DNA of 64,000 nt from Molossus alvarezi. Its lineage: Eukaryota > Chordata > Mammalia > Chiroptera > Molossidae. Below, in pieces: positions 1 through 11,959 of this stretch (the stretch's first letter is position 1; every line of letters begins with the position of its first letter). Made by a program: the position numbers and the translations under genes. The notes below the pieces were generated by a model, which saw nothing but the letters and a program-made list of their open reading frames with translations, had not been told where the DNA came from and ran no database searches. The stretch is taken from positions 19,468,074-19,532,073 of the forward strand of contig CM073893.1 of the NCBI GenBank assembly GCA_037176705.1. Direction: 5' to 3'.

Positions 1-260
1 AGGGGCTGGGCGCGCGGCTCTGGGATTGTACACCCACCCAGCTGCGGGCCGAGGCGGCGCTGCGCATGCGCGAGGCTGCTGGCGAAGGTCGTGCACCTGG
101 TCTAGGGTTGCGTTTGGCCTGACCCTAGGGGTGTCGCCTGCCAGGAGACTGCCCCGCCGTGGGCCCCCCGGCTGCGGGGCGCCCTGAGCTTCGGGTGAGG
201 TGTCTGCCTCAGAGTTTCTCTTTCCCTACCCACTCGCCGCCCCGCGTAAGCTACTGATGT
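1..260 (+). promoter_or_regulatory. RCBTB2: CpG-island promoter and probable noncoding first exon of RCBTB2
   Basis: The first 260 bases are GC-rich with many CpGs, in sharp contrast to the AT-rich intron that follows. A palindromic NRF1-type site lies at 61-72. A good splice donor (TTCGG|GTGAGG) sits at 194/195, with weaker GT sites near 246. RCBTB2 coding exons begin 18 kb downstream on the same strand, and the gene family normally has noncoding 5' exons, so this is inferred to be the promoter and first exon. The transcription start is not visible and may lie left of the window. It could also be a bidirectional promoter. Confidence 0.6.
61..72. promoter_or_regulatory. NRF1 binding site (palindromic TGCGCATGCGCG)
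   Basis: The 12-mer matches the NRF1 consensus YGCGCAYGCGCR with both half-sites intact. NRF1 sites are typical of TATA-less CpG-island promoters. The location at the predicted RCBTB2 5' end supports a housekeeping-type promoter. Confidence 0.6.
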
Positions 261-2053
261 TTTCATTTTTGTCGCCTCGACTCTGGGCTCCTGGCCCATC
301 AATCTGCTCACCTAGGTCCCGGCCCCAGCGGGCTCACTAACTCGTTATGCCTTCGACATTTGGTCCTGATTTCGAGGGATAGCGCAAAAGTCTGACTAAG
401 CTAGGTGAAACTGGTTTGAAACGGATGTGGAAGAAATCGCTATAAATATTTTAACCTGGAGGTAACTGCTTCGCTCAGACCTGGAAATGGGGATGTTCAG
501 ATGATAACACCAAGTGCTCCACCTTGACCGGAAAAGAACTTCTTCCTAGAGTTGGAAGGCGAGTTCAGAGTGAACTTTTTGCTTTTGTTCTTTGGGAAAT
601 TACATAAAACGTTGGAACAGTTCTAGTCCAGGACTGGAACAGAATGCATGTCTTGGGGCTGCCTGGTACCGCGCTTGGCGCCTTAATCTGTCAGAGCGGG
701 ATGAAGTGGTCGAGTTCACATGTAGTGCTTTGGAAGAAGCCCTTCCCCCAGACTGCGAAGTGACAGTCACTAATGTTTATTGAGCCTTCTGGCTCTACAC
801 CCTTCTAGCAGTTTATGCTTGGCTTTACACCTTCCGGGTGGTGGTACTTAAGTCAGTTTCGTGATGCCTGGGGCTACTTGGAACATATTAACAACGTCAT
901 TAGTGTGTGCCTTGTAATCTTGTGTGATGTGCTGATACAGACATTTGGGGGCTGGAATAGAAGAAGCACTTCCTATCAGAATCTGAGTGCTCTAGGTGAA
1001 ATGTAATTTCTATTTTCCAAGGCACTAGGTAGTCTATCCATGTTATCAACTGGAATATGTCTTGCACACCCCACGCCCACCACGCAGGTCCGATTTCTGT
1101 CACGAGCCTCTTCAACCCTAGGGCATATCCTTTTGCCATTTCATCCAGGTTCAAAGCTTACTTTTCTCTTCCACCCAAATCTGCATGGCACCCAACTTCA
1201 TTCAAGTCTCAAAACAATTGCCATCACTTCAGGGAGGTGGCCACCTCTTCTAAAGTAGCTGCTGCTCTTGCTCTCTAGCCTCATATCCTGCTCTACTTGA
1301 CACTTATGTGTATGATCTGCCTCCTCGATAATCTGATCTCAGTAGATATTTTTTAACTGTTTAAATGAAATTGAAATCTAACTGACTCCAGAAATATTTT
1401 GTACTGAACTCTCAACGTGGATTTATTCATTCATTCAATAAACATTTATTGAGTGAGTGCTTTGTATCAGATTTGGCTAGGTGTTTAGGATATGTCGGTG
1501 AACATAATAGACAAAGATCTCTTCTGGAGTTTACAGTCTAGCAAAGAATTATTAATAATAAAGGTTTAATTATGTTAGAAAATTATAAGTGCTATGAAAA
1601 AAGCAGAGAAAGGGGACTGGGAGTGCACATGTGGGTTGCAATTTTAACAGCGTGGTTACTGTGAGTCTGAAGGGTAAAACGAAGGTGATATTTATGACAG
1701 AGAACTAGTTTTTAGAATTAATTGTCTTTCTGGGAGAAAATGTTCCTTGCCATTCTCTACTATGTCTTTCATGGGGGCCCATAGTATGACCATTATGGCA
1801 AATGAAATAATCTTTTATAATATAGAGGTAAAACAAAATATTTTCCAAATTGAGTTCAGGTTATTCAGTGTTTTCCAGTTTAACTCAGCATATCCAATTA
1901 AGAGACTGGTCTCTTAAATGGAGGAGATTAACCAAAGGAATACTACATATGTGTTGAGAAAAATTAAATGTTTTCTTTACATTTGACTACACTTTTCAAT
2001 TGCTTCTTAATGTCCCTTTCACTATGTATGACGTATGACATTGTTTTCAAAGC
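195..2053 (+). other. RCBTB2 intron 1, proximal part
   Basis: No gene is recognised here. Positions about 1425-1560 (TTCATTCAATAAACATTTAT followed by a degenerate tail) look like an ancient mammalian interspersed repeat of the L2/MIR era. Short open frames at 592-783, 815-1006 and 1040-1278 have no recognisable protein similarity and are treated as chance. Confidence 0.4.
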
Positions 2054-2343
2054 GCAGTCCTTACCTTTTTTCTTTTTTGCTATTTATTTATTTATTTACT
2101 TTTAATTAATCAATTAATTAATTTTTGTTACAGATGTTTCTCCTTTTTTCCCCACTGATTCCCCCCTCCCTCGCCCTCCCGGCCCTGTACCCAGCTTTGT
2201 TGTCCATGTCCATTGTTCATGCATAAATGCATATAAGTTCTGTGGTATATCTCTCTGCCCCCACCCCCTCTTCTGGGGATTGTCTGACTGTACCCCACTT
2301 CCACATCTCTGGGAGTACCCCATTCCTCAGACTGTTATGTTCA

Positions 2344-5300
2344 TTATATTCCACAAATAAGTGAGATCATGTGGTATTTGTCTTTTTCTACTTGGCTTGT
2401 TTCACTTAGGATAATACTTTCTAGGTCCCTCCATATCGTCTCAAAGGATAAGAGATCTTTCTTTCTTACAGCTGCATAGTATGCCATTGTGTATATGGAC
2501 CACAGCTTTTTTATCTATTTGTCTACTGATGGACACTTGGGCTGTTTCCATAACTTAGCCATTGTAAATAGTGCTGCTATGAACATGGGGGTAATATATT
2601 CATTCTGATTGGTGTTTCAGGCTTCTTAGGGTATATTCCTAGAAGTGGGATCACTGGGTCAAATGGAAGTTCAATTTTTAATTTTTTGAGGTAACACCAT
2701 ATTGTTTTCCATAGTGGCTGCACCAGTCTGCATTTTCACCAGCAGTGTACTAGAGTGCCCTTTTCTCCACAACCTCGCCAACAGTTGTTTGATGATTTGT
2801 TGATGGCGGCCATTCTGACAGGTGAGAGGTGATACCTCATTGTTGTTTTAATTTGCATCTCTCTGATGATTAGTGATGTTGAGCATTTCTTCTTATGTCT
2901 TTTAGCCATTTGTATGTCCTGTTTGGAGAGGTGTCTATGTAGTTCCTCTACCCATTTTTTCATTGGGTTCTTTGTCTTCCTTTTGTTGAGCTCTATGAGT
3001 ACTCTATATATATTGGAAATTAACCCCTTATCTGATTTATCATTGGCACTATGCTCTTCCTTAAAGTGGGTTGCCTTTCCATTTTGGTGGTTGTTTCTTT
3101 TGCTGTGCAGAAGCTTTTGAGTTTGATGTAGTCCTATGTGTTCATATTCTCCTTTGTTTCTGGTGTCTTAGTTGATCTATCAGTGAAAATTCTGCTGTGT
3201 ATGATGTCTGAAATTTTGTTGCCTACAGTTTCTTCTAGGATTTTTATGGATTCATGAGTCACATTGAAGTCTTTTATCCATTTTGAGTTTATTCTCGTGT
3301 ATGGTGTAAGTTGATGATCTAGTTTCATTTTTTTTGCATGTAGCTGTCCAATTTTCCCAACACCATTTATTAAAGAGGCTGTCCTTACTCCACTGTATGC
3401 TCTTGCCACCCTTGTCAAATATTAATTGGGCATATTGCCTTGGGTCCATTTCTGGATTCTCTATTCTGTTCCACTGGTCTATATGCCTGTTCTTGTACCA
3501 GGCTGTTTTGATTACAGTGACTTTGTAATATAACATGAAATCTGGTAATGTGACCCCTCCAAATTTGTTCTTCTTTTTCAAGATTGCTGTGGCTATTTGG
3601 GGGTCTTTTTTGGTTCCATATGAACTTTTGAAGTATTTGTTCTAGTTCTGTGAAGTATGTCGTTGGTATTTTGATAGGGATTGCATTGAATCTATAGATT
3701 GCTTTGGGTAGTATGGACATTTTAATGATGTTAATTCTTCTAATCCATGAACAAGGTATGTGCTTCCACTTTTTTATATCTTCCTCTATTTCTTTTTTCA
3801 ATGACCTGTAGTTTTCTGCGAATAGGTACTTTATTTCTTTGGTTAAGTTTATTCCTGTGTATCTTAATTTATTTGCCATGATGGTAAATGGGATTGTTTT
3901 TTTAGTTTCTCTTTCTGTGAGGTCATCATCTATGAATAAGAATGCTGTCAATTTCTTGACGTTGCCTTTGTATCCTGCTGCTTTGCCAAATTCATTCATT
4001 AAGACTAGTAAATTTTTGATGGAGTCCTTGGGGTTTTCTATGTATAGTTTCATGTCATCTGAGAATAATGACAATTTCACGTCCTTCTTTCCAAGTTGGA
4101 TCCCTTTTATTTTTTCTTCCTGTCTGATTGCTGTGGCTAAGAGTTCCAGTACTATGTTAAATAAGAGTGGCGAAAGTGGGAATCCTCGTCTTATTTCTGT
4201 TCATAAAGGAAATGCTTTTAGTTTTTGCCCATGGAGTATGATGTTGGCTGTAGGTTTTTCATATATGGCCATTATTATGTCGAGATATGATCCCTCTATT
4301 CCCAGATTGCTGAGTGTTTTTATCAGAAATGAGTGCTGGATTTTGTCAGAGGCTTTTTTAGCGTCTATTGATATGATCATACGATTTTTATCTTTCATTT
4401 TGTTTATGTAACGTATCACATTTATCGATTTGTGAATATTGTACCAGCCTTGCACCACTGGGATGAATCCCACTTGGTCATAGTGAATAAATTTTTTGAT
4501 GTATTGCTGGATCCGATTTGCTAGTATTTTGTTCAGGATTTTGGCATCTATGTTCATCAGGGATATTGGTCTGTAGTTTTCTTTCTTTGTTGTGTCTTTT
4601 TCTGGTTTTGGAATTAGAATTATGCTGGCCTCATAAAACGAGTTTGGAAGTTTTCCTTCTTCTTGAATTTTTTGATATCATTTGAGGAGAAAGGGTATTA
4701 ATTCTTCTTTGAATGCTTGGTAAAATTCCCTTGTGAAGCCATCTGGGCCTGAGCTTTTGTTTTCTGGGAGAGTTTTTTTTTAATCCTTACCCAAAGACAT
4801 TTTTCCATTTTTTGTTCAGATAGAGTGGGAGGGAGAGAGAGGCAGAGAGAGAGAGAAACATTGACGTACAAGGGACACATTGAGGGGCTGCCATCCGCAT
4901 GACCCAACCAGGGCCGGGGAAAAACTGCAACCGAGGTGCATGCCCTTAGTGGGAACAGAACCCAGGCCTCTCTGGACTGTAGGCCGACACTCTAACCACT
5001 GAGCCAAACCGGCCATGGCACTGGGAGAGTCTTGATTACATATTCAATTTCTTTTGTTGTTATTGGTGTGTTCAAGTTTTCTATTCCTTTCTGGTTCAGT
5101 TTTGGGAGACTATGTGTTTCTAGAAATTTGTCCATTTTGCTTAGAATGTCGAATTTGTTGCCATATAATTATTGATAATATTTGTTAATGAGCCTTTGTA
5201 TTTCTGTGGTGTCAGTTATTATTTTCTCCTCTTTTGTTTCTGATTTTTGTGAATTTGGGTTCTCTCTCTTTGTTTCTTGGTGAGTCTAGCTAACGGTCCA

Positions 5301-6417
5301 TCAATCTTGTTCATCTTTAAACGAACCAGCTCTTTGTTTCATTGATCCTTTGAATTGTTTTTTTGGTCTCCATGTCATTTATTTCTGCTCTGATTTTTAC
5401 TATTTTCTTCCTTCTGTTTGCTCTGGGATTTTCGTTTTGTTTGCTTTCTAGTTCTTTAAGTTGTGAGGTTAGATAGTCTATTAGGAATTTTTCTTGTTAC
5501 TTGAGGTAGGCCTGTAGTGTTATGAACTTCCCTCTCAGAACTGCTTTTGCTGCATCTCATAGATTTTGTGTAGTTGTGTGTTCATTTTCATTGGTTTCCA
5601 GGAAGTTTTTAATTTCTTCCTTGATCTCCATGGTAACCCATTCAGTGTTCAATAACATGCTATTTAGCCTTCATGTTTTCAAATGTCTTTGCATGTTTTT
5701 GTTGCAATTGATTTCTAGTTGCATGCCATTGTGATCCGAGAAGATGCTTGATATGATTTCAATCTTCCTGAACTTGTAGAGACTTAGTTTGTGCCCTAAC
5801 ATGTGGTCTATCTTTGAGAATATTCCATGTGCACTTGAGAAGAATGTGAATTCTGTAGTTTTGGGGTGTAATTCTCTGTAGATAACTATTAAATCCATTT
5901 GATCTAGCGCTTCATATAGAGTCTGTGTTTCCTTGTTAATATTTTGTCTAGAAGATCTATCCAGTGATGTTAGTGGGGTGTTGAAGTGCCCTGCTATGAT
6001 TGTATTGCTGTTGATTTCTCCTTTGAAGTCCTCCAGAATATTTTTAATATATGTTGGTGCTCCTATATTGGGTGCATATATGTTTACCAAGGTTATATCT
6101 TCCTGTTGTATAGATCCTTTCAATATTATGTAGTGCCCTTCTTTCTCTCTAGTAATGGTCTTCATTTTGAAATCTACTTTATCAGATATGAATATTGCTA
6201 CCCCAGCTTTTTTTTCCTTTCCATTTGTTTGAAAGATTTTTTTCTATCCCTTCACTTTTAACCTATGTGAGAATTTTGTTGTGAGGTGGGTCTCTTGTAA
6301 AAAACATATATGTGAGTCATGCTCTCTTATCCAGTCAGATACTCTTTGTCTTTTTATCGAAGCATTCAAACCATTCTCATTTAAGGTGATAATTGATATG
6401 TACTTATTTATTGCCAT
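2344..6417 (-). pseudogene. L1 ORF2 (endonuclease-reverse transcriptase) remnant
   Basis: Translated pieces on the - strand follow ORF2 order. The APE-type endonuclease is at 5671-6165, with NIYAPN and DHMLGHK motifs. The RT fingers/palm are at 4201-4557, with ILANRIQ and IISIDAKKA. The RT catalytic box is near 4060, where the usual FADD reads FSDD. The C-terminal part is at 3134-3581, and the end is of the type KYHMISLICGI then stop at 2344-2346. The start at 6415-6417 precedes a degenerate TLNxNGLNA motif. Span minus the nested SINE is about 3.83 kb, matching the normal ~1275 codons. Multiple frameshifts and a SINE insertion destroy it. Confidence 0.85.
4774..5020 (-). mobile_element. VES-type SINE nested in L1 ORF2
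   Basis: Antisense tRNA-derived SINE: the tail side (ATCCTTACCCAAAGACATTTTTCC) comes first and the tRNA-like head (GAGCCAAACCGGCC) last. It is flanked by perfect 10-bp direct repeats CTGGGAGAGT at 4764-4773 and 5021-5030, so the L1 was already resident when it landed. Confidence 0.92.
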
Positions 6418-6479
6418 TTTTGTTTAGTGTGGTTGTATTTTTCTTCCTGTTTCTTTTACTAATTACAGCAGTTGTTTTT

Positions 6480-7460
6480 TTTTAGCATATCTTGCAGTGC
6501 TGGTTTGGTATTAATATATTCCCTTATCCTTTTTTTGTCTCGAAACTTTTTATTTGACCTTCTATTTTGAATGATAGCCTTGCTGGATAAAGTAGTCTTG
6601 GATTCAGATCCTTGTTTTTCATGACCTTGATTACTTCATGCCACTCCCTTCTGGCCTGTAGTGTTTCTGTTGAGAAGTCAGCTGAGAGCCTTATGGGTTT
6701 TTTTGTAGGTAACTGGTTGCTTAACTTTTGCTGCCTTTAGGATTCTCTCTTTGTCTTTAATTTTTGACATTTTAATGACTATGTGTCTTGGTGTGGGCCT
6801 GTGTGGGTTCTTCTTACTTGGGGCTCTCTGTGCTTCTTGAACTTGAATGCCTTCTTTCTTCACCAAGTTAGGAAAGTTTTCTGTCACTATTTCTTCAAAT
6901 ATATTCTTAACCCTTGCCCATTTTCTTCCTCCTTGTGGACTCCTATGATGTGAATGTTATTATGTTTTCAGTTGTCCCACAGTTCTCTTAAGCTATCTTC
7001 CTGGTTTTTAATTGTTTTATTCTGTTGATTTTTGATTGTTTGATTTTCTTCTACCCTGTATTCTAATTCACAGATCCAGTCCTCAGCTTCCTCTACTCTG
7101 CTGGTTAGTCCTTCCAATGTGTTCCTAATTTCTGCTATGTCATTCTTCATTTCCACTTGGTTGGTTTCAGTGTTTCTATATCTTTACTCATGGTGCTGAT
7201 ATCCTTACTCATGCTGCTGAGCTTTCTCAAAATCATGGCTCTGAACTCTACCTCTGGTAATTTGCTTAGCTGCATTTCATTTATCTTATCTTTGATAGAG
7301 TTCTCTTGTTCTTTCATTTGGGATTTGTGCTTTTGTTTTATCATTTTGGCTGTCTCAGTGGGTTTTGGAGCCTGCCAAATTTTCCTGTGGGTGTTGGTGT
7401 TCTGCTGTTTGTGGCTCCCTCTACTGGGTTTGGATGAGCCTTCGATGGCCCATGTCACAC
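6480..7460 (-). pseudogene. L1 ORF1 (RNA-binding coiled-coil protein) remnant
   Basis: Three - strand pieces keep ORF1 order: an N-terminal coiled coil at 7147-7458, a second heptad stretch at 6968-7156 (TLEGLTSRVEEAEDWICELE), and the nucleic-acid-binding C-terminal region at 6678-6887 (PRHIVIKMSKIKDKERIL). They lie in different frames, so the gene is dead. Ends are approximate. Confidence 0.75.
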
Positions 7461-8120
7461 ACGACTGTCAAGTCTTACTGTCCTGTGTAGATTTGCAAGC
7501 CCAGGAAAGGTTCAGTTATCCTCTAGCTTTTTCCTGGAGGCTAGTAGTCTCAGTTACTCAGTGCCTTGGAATGTAGCCCTGGTGTTCTGCATAAGAGGAT
7601 TTCTAGAGGGTGGGATAGATGCTGGTTGTTAATGAGCCTCAATTTGCATTTCTTTGCCTCACCTGGGAGAGGCTGAGTGGGGGGGGGGGGTTGCTGCTGC
7701 TTTTCCCCACAGCTCTTGGAAAGAGAACACTGGCCCTCCAAATCCCCGTTGTCCTGACAGAGTTCCAGACCCGTCTGCCCTCACTCTGCCATAGCCCCCA
7801 GGTGAGTGGCTGTGGCTATTTTAGTGCTCAGGCCCAGCTCTCTGGGCTATGGAGCAGGCTTGGTCTTTATTCCCCAAGGGCGCTGCCCACAGCTAAGACT
7901 GCTGTTGTCCATGGGCTCCAAGCCCACCCCTCTCTCGTGCCTCCGCAGATCCTACCAGTGTTCCTGGTTGTATTGTCCTGTCTTGCTGCTTTTCTGTTGC
8001 TTTTTTCTGAGGATTTGTCTTTATTGTAGTTGTAATTCCCATTTGGTCCTGGGAGATCGTCTGTGTAGCTTCCATCACTCAGCCTCCATTTTCACATCCT
8101 CTAAGCCTATCTTGTGTGCA

Positions 8121-8425
8121 GCTGGGTCGCACAGGCCTTTCTGGTGCCCCCGCACCCTGCTGGTCCCGCAGGTAACTGGATCGCACAGTCCCTTTAGGGA
8201 CCCAGCTCTATGCCTATGTTATGGGCTGCTGGGTCGCACAGGTCTCTCTGGTGCTTCAGCACCCCACAGGTCCCGTGGGTAACTGCATGGCACCGTTTCT
8301 GCTGGGTTGTGCAGACCTCTCTGGTGCTTCAGCACCCTGCAGGACCCACGGGCAGCTGGATCGCACCAGTCCCTCTCAGGGCTCAGGTTTCCCACTGCTC
8401 TTGTGAGCTGCTGGACCACACAGGC
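8121..8425 (-). repeat. Short tandem units in the L1 5'UTR
   Basis: A unit beginning GCTGGGTCGCACAGG recurs at 8121, 8228, 8301 and 8410 (the last diverged), with spacing of about 107, 73 and 109 bases. Each is followed by CTCTSTGGTGC and a GCACC/CAGG block. It lies inside the GC-rich 5'UTR of the antisense L1 and accounts for the long open frames there. Confidence 0.6.
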
Positions 8426-8949
8426 CTCTGTGGAGCCCCAGATCCCACCACTGGTGGCTGGGGAGTGCTCCTGCCTCATGGGGCTCAATTCCTGTTCAGA
8501 TTTTGCTGTAGTTTTTGGGGATGGGTCTCAGCTGCTGGTCTATGCTTCTGTTGCCTGTCTTCTCCCCAGGCTCTGTTGCTGGGGGTGTATCTGGACTCTG
8601 ATCAGGCTGCTACTATGGGGATGGTGCTGGGCTCCGGGCTGTCTGTGGCTTTCGTGACAGCACCTTGGGAGCTCCACTACTGAGCACTGGTCTGTTTTGA
8701 TACAGTGTGTCCGCTGGTCTGATGGTGCCAGGTGTGCTGGTGGGCTCAGGTTGCTGGGCCCTAGCCTCGCCCACTGTCTCTTTCCAGGGAAGACCCGAGG
8801 TCTTCCAAAATGGTGGGACCTCCCCGTGTTGCAGGGAGTCCCCCTGAAAAGCTGCTTACCGAGGTAGCTGGCTGCTCCTGTCCACAGCACAGGAACCTTC
8901 TGCTCCGTGGCTCTGTACTGCAGGAGTTTGGTCGCCCACCTTCACGTCC

Positions 8950-9000
8950 ACTCACACTCTCACACACACACACTCACTCTCACACACACTCACCCTCACT
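8950..9000. repeat. (CA/CT)n-rich microsatellite in the L1 5' end
   Basis: Runs of CACACA interrupted by CTCT, near the 5' tip of the antisense L1. Confidence 0.7.
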
Positions 9001-9037
9001 TCAGTCCTGTTCGCCGCCATCTTCAACGGCAGTCCTT

Positions 9038-11584
9038 GCTTTTATTTATTTAAAACTGTGTTGAAGATTCACTTGGTGTGATGTCATGCATTGAGGTATG
9101 AAATTATTGCTCTTAGATTTCCGAATGAACCAGACAGGCCCAACCAAATTTCAGTCCATAATGAAGGGATGCTTAGAGAAAGAGGCTGATGAAGAGAAAT
9201 GATTTTAGACAAGCAAAATGTGTTTTCCTTCAGGTCCTTTACTTAAGTAGATTACAAACACTATGTTTAAATATCAAAAACTGTTAATCTAGAACTGTAA
9301 ATGTAGGGTACCCATGGGATTTTCTTATGAATTTAGGAGTTTGTCATATTTAATTTTGGTTTTTAGCACTTGGCAAAACTGACGTTAGAATGCCCTTAAG
9401 ATACCACTCACTACTATAGAGTTTTACTGGAGTTGAATACTATAAATCAGAATTGACAAGGCAAGAGAGATTTGAGACCAAGAAAGGAATGATCAAGGTT
9501 GCAGAGTGACATCTAGGACTCCTATTCAAGGCTGAAAATAGAGGATGACATGAGGATATTTGCTTCAAAGGAGGTAGTTTACCTCTATGAAAGGGTTATT
9601 CATAGTGTACTTCACTGGAAGACTGATGTGATCCTTCTTGTTTTCATTATCCAGAAGGAACCTGTGTCTAGTTCACATGGTGAACGTCTCCAGGAAATTT
9701 AAGGCATAATAGGTTTTTTCAGCATTATCTGACATCGGAGTGTGTCAGGTTATGTGTCTTTTATATGAAGTCTGCAGTTTTGCTAATCTAGCCTGAGCTC
9801 ATATCAATCTCCCCATGGAAGATAATTTGAGCTAAAACATACCAGTGGGTAATAGTATGTGCGTAGATCATAAATTGTAACCACATTATAATATGTTCTG
9901 TATTATGTTAAATGTATATATGATACTGAACAAAATCCCAAATGGAAATGTGCCAGCGTCAAAGGGCTACCATGTTGAATGAATATGTTGTGAAGCAAAG
10001 ACCTTTACAATTAGGGTTCTACGTGGCATGTTGGGATTATTATTATTTGTATTTGATGTATAAGGACCTTAATTTCAAACAGGTTTACAAATGTCTCAAG
10101 AACCATTCATTTTAGCCAGTCTGACGATCTAAGTATGTTTGTATAGTTTATGTTGATTATTTTTCATATTTGAAAGTGACACTTTTTCTATATGTGGTTC
10201 AGATTACTTGAGGAACTCAGTAATCTCTTCAAACCAAATGCAGTTTTGTTTTGGAATGATGATCTGTTTTATCACTCTTGGTGAAATTTGGAAACTTTTT
10301 ACAAATAACTAATATAGAAACTATTTTTCTGTGTTTTACAAGTCAGTTTACTGTTTATCATAAACATATGGCAATATCATTTCCTTAGAGGTTGTGCTTT
10401 AGTTTTAGTTGTGCTTTGAGTCTTTTAGTTTTGTCCATCTTGTTTGTAATTGTCCCACTTTAGTTAGCAGTTGTGAAGGTATCTTACTGTTGTCATTGAC
10501 TTATAACATCTCATTCAGGTGGAGCTAAATTATAGCTTTTATTCATTTTTGCAAGTAACAGTTGGGATCATGTCTTAGTATATTACATTTATATATATTT
10601 ATATTATTTATAACTTACAGGTGACAGATATTTAATGACTCAGCTAAGCACATAGGTAGGAACCATTGTTATTCCACTGACATTAACACATTGATGCTGT
10701 AAATAAACTGTGTACTGGTACCAGTTCTAAAAGATACAGGTTTTCTTTTATGTCCTGTTTCTTTGGTTATAAAAGCATCTATCAGCGTTGTTGCCCAGAA
10801 GGGAGAATTTATTAAAAAGCATAAAATTCTATATTGTAAGAAAACTTTTGTATATATTATGTTTTTCGAGCTTAGCATTAGAGTTAACCTCTTGTTACTA
10901 TGTTGAATTAACAAAATTTCTGCAGGAATTACTTTTTTTAAAACTTTTTCTTCTGGGATCACTTCTAGAGAACAGTAATCAGCATTTAGAAGCTTTAGAT
11001 TAACTGCAGAATATCCGTTTCCATGAAAAATGCTTTGCTTTCTAGTTTATTAGCTCTTAAGGCCCATGAATACCATTGGGTGGGGTATTGTTGAAGTAAG
11101 TGCCTAGGAGCTGAATATCCTTTTGCTCCACATTATTTTATTTTTTTCTTTTGTATATTTGCTTTCAGTTCAGTGCCTACTTTAGGCACTAAATCAATAT
11201 TTGTTGATGGATCAGGCCAATGAATGTATGTTCTATAATTAGCTTAACTCATTATTTAGGTCAGAAGTATTGCCAGGTAATAATGACATGTTGTCATATT
11301 AGCAGACATACACTGATTAACACTACTTTGCCAACAATAATATGTACAGACTGTCTATTATACACTTTGTACAGGGAAATGAATTATATGACCTGCTTTT
11401 GAGAGGCTTCAGAATGTATATATTTATCATGTTCAATCCTTGTTTACTAATATTCAACTGTGTAGTTTTTAAAACTGTAAGGAAAACTCTGGAAATACAA
11501 TATGTAAGAATAAGAAGTTATCTGTCCTAAACAGTGATAATTTGGAAATAAATTATCAAACTATACACATTTCGGAAAACAACC
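9038..11584 (+). other. RCBTB2 intron 1, AT-rich stretch without recognised features
   Basis: No repeat of known type, exon or conserved protein frame was recognised. Small open frames here (for example 10669-10962 on the - strand) are AT-rich chance frames. Confidence 0.4.
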
Positions 11585-11599
11585 AAAAAGATTATCTTA

Positions 11600-11944
11600 T
11601 CTCTTATCCTTTGAGACGACATGGAGGGACCTGGAAAGTATTATCCTAAGCGAAACAAGCCAAGCAGAGAAAGACAAATATCACATGATCTCACTTATTT
11701 GTGGAATATGACGAACATAACAGTCTGAGGAACGGCGTAGTCCCAGAGACGTGGAAGTGGGGTACAGACTGACAATCCCCTGAAGAGGGGGTGGGGGGAG
11801 AGATAAACCACAGAACTTATATGCATGTATGCATGAACAATGGACATGGACAACAAAGGTGGGGACAGGGTGGGGAGAGTTGGGGAGGGGGGAATCAGTG
11901 GGTGAAAAAGGGAAACATCTGTAACAAAAATAAATTAATTTTAA
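11600..11944 (+). mobile_element. 5'-truncated L1 3' end with perfect target duplication
   Basis: 345 bp of L1 3' terminus: the last ORF2 codons (KYHMISLICGI-type end), the short G-rich 3'UTR, and GAAACATCTGTAACAAAAAT plus an A-rich tail. Perfect 15-bp TSDs (AAAAAGATTATCTTA) lie at 11585-11599 and 11945-11959. It has the same 3' end as the antisense L1 at 2063, so it is the same or a close subfamily, and it looks comparatively young. Confidence 0.92.
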
Positions 11945-11959
11945 AAAAAGATTATCTTA

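Larger units (their letters stand above)
2063..9028 (-). mobile_element. Near full-length L1 LINE, antisense in RCBTB2 intron 1
   Basis: The element reads 3' to 5' along the + strand: T-rich (antisense poly(A)) at 2063-2117, a short 3'UTR to about 2343, ORF2 remnant 2344-6417, ORF1 remnant about 6480-7460, and a GC-rich 5'UTR with short tandem units to about 9028. Candidate TSD copies GCAGTCCTT lie at 2054-2062 and 9029-9037. Without the SINE at 4774-5020 the element is about 6.7 kb, a full L1 length. Both ORFs are broken by stops and frameshifts, so it is inactive. Confidence 0.88.

Noticed and set aside
3415..4557. Reverse-transcriptase-like open frames as possible host genes
   Set aside because: They are pieces of L1 ORF2 in order, broken by frameshifts, within a recognisable L1.
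7619..8683. Open frames of 136-158 residues in the L1 5'UTR
   Set aside because: GC-rich L1 5'UTR with tandem units. Several frames are open at once and none resembles a protein.
10669..11530. Several 60-97 residue open frames in intron 1
   Set aside because: AT-rich chance frames with no family similarity.
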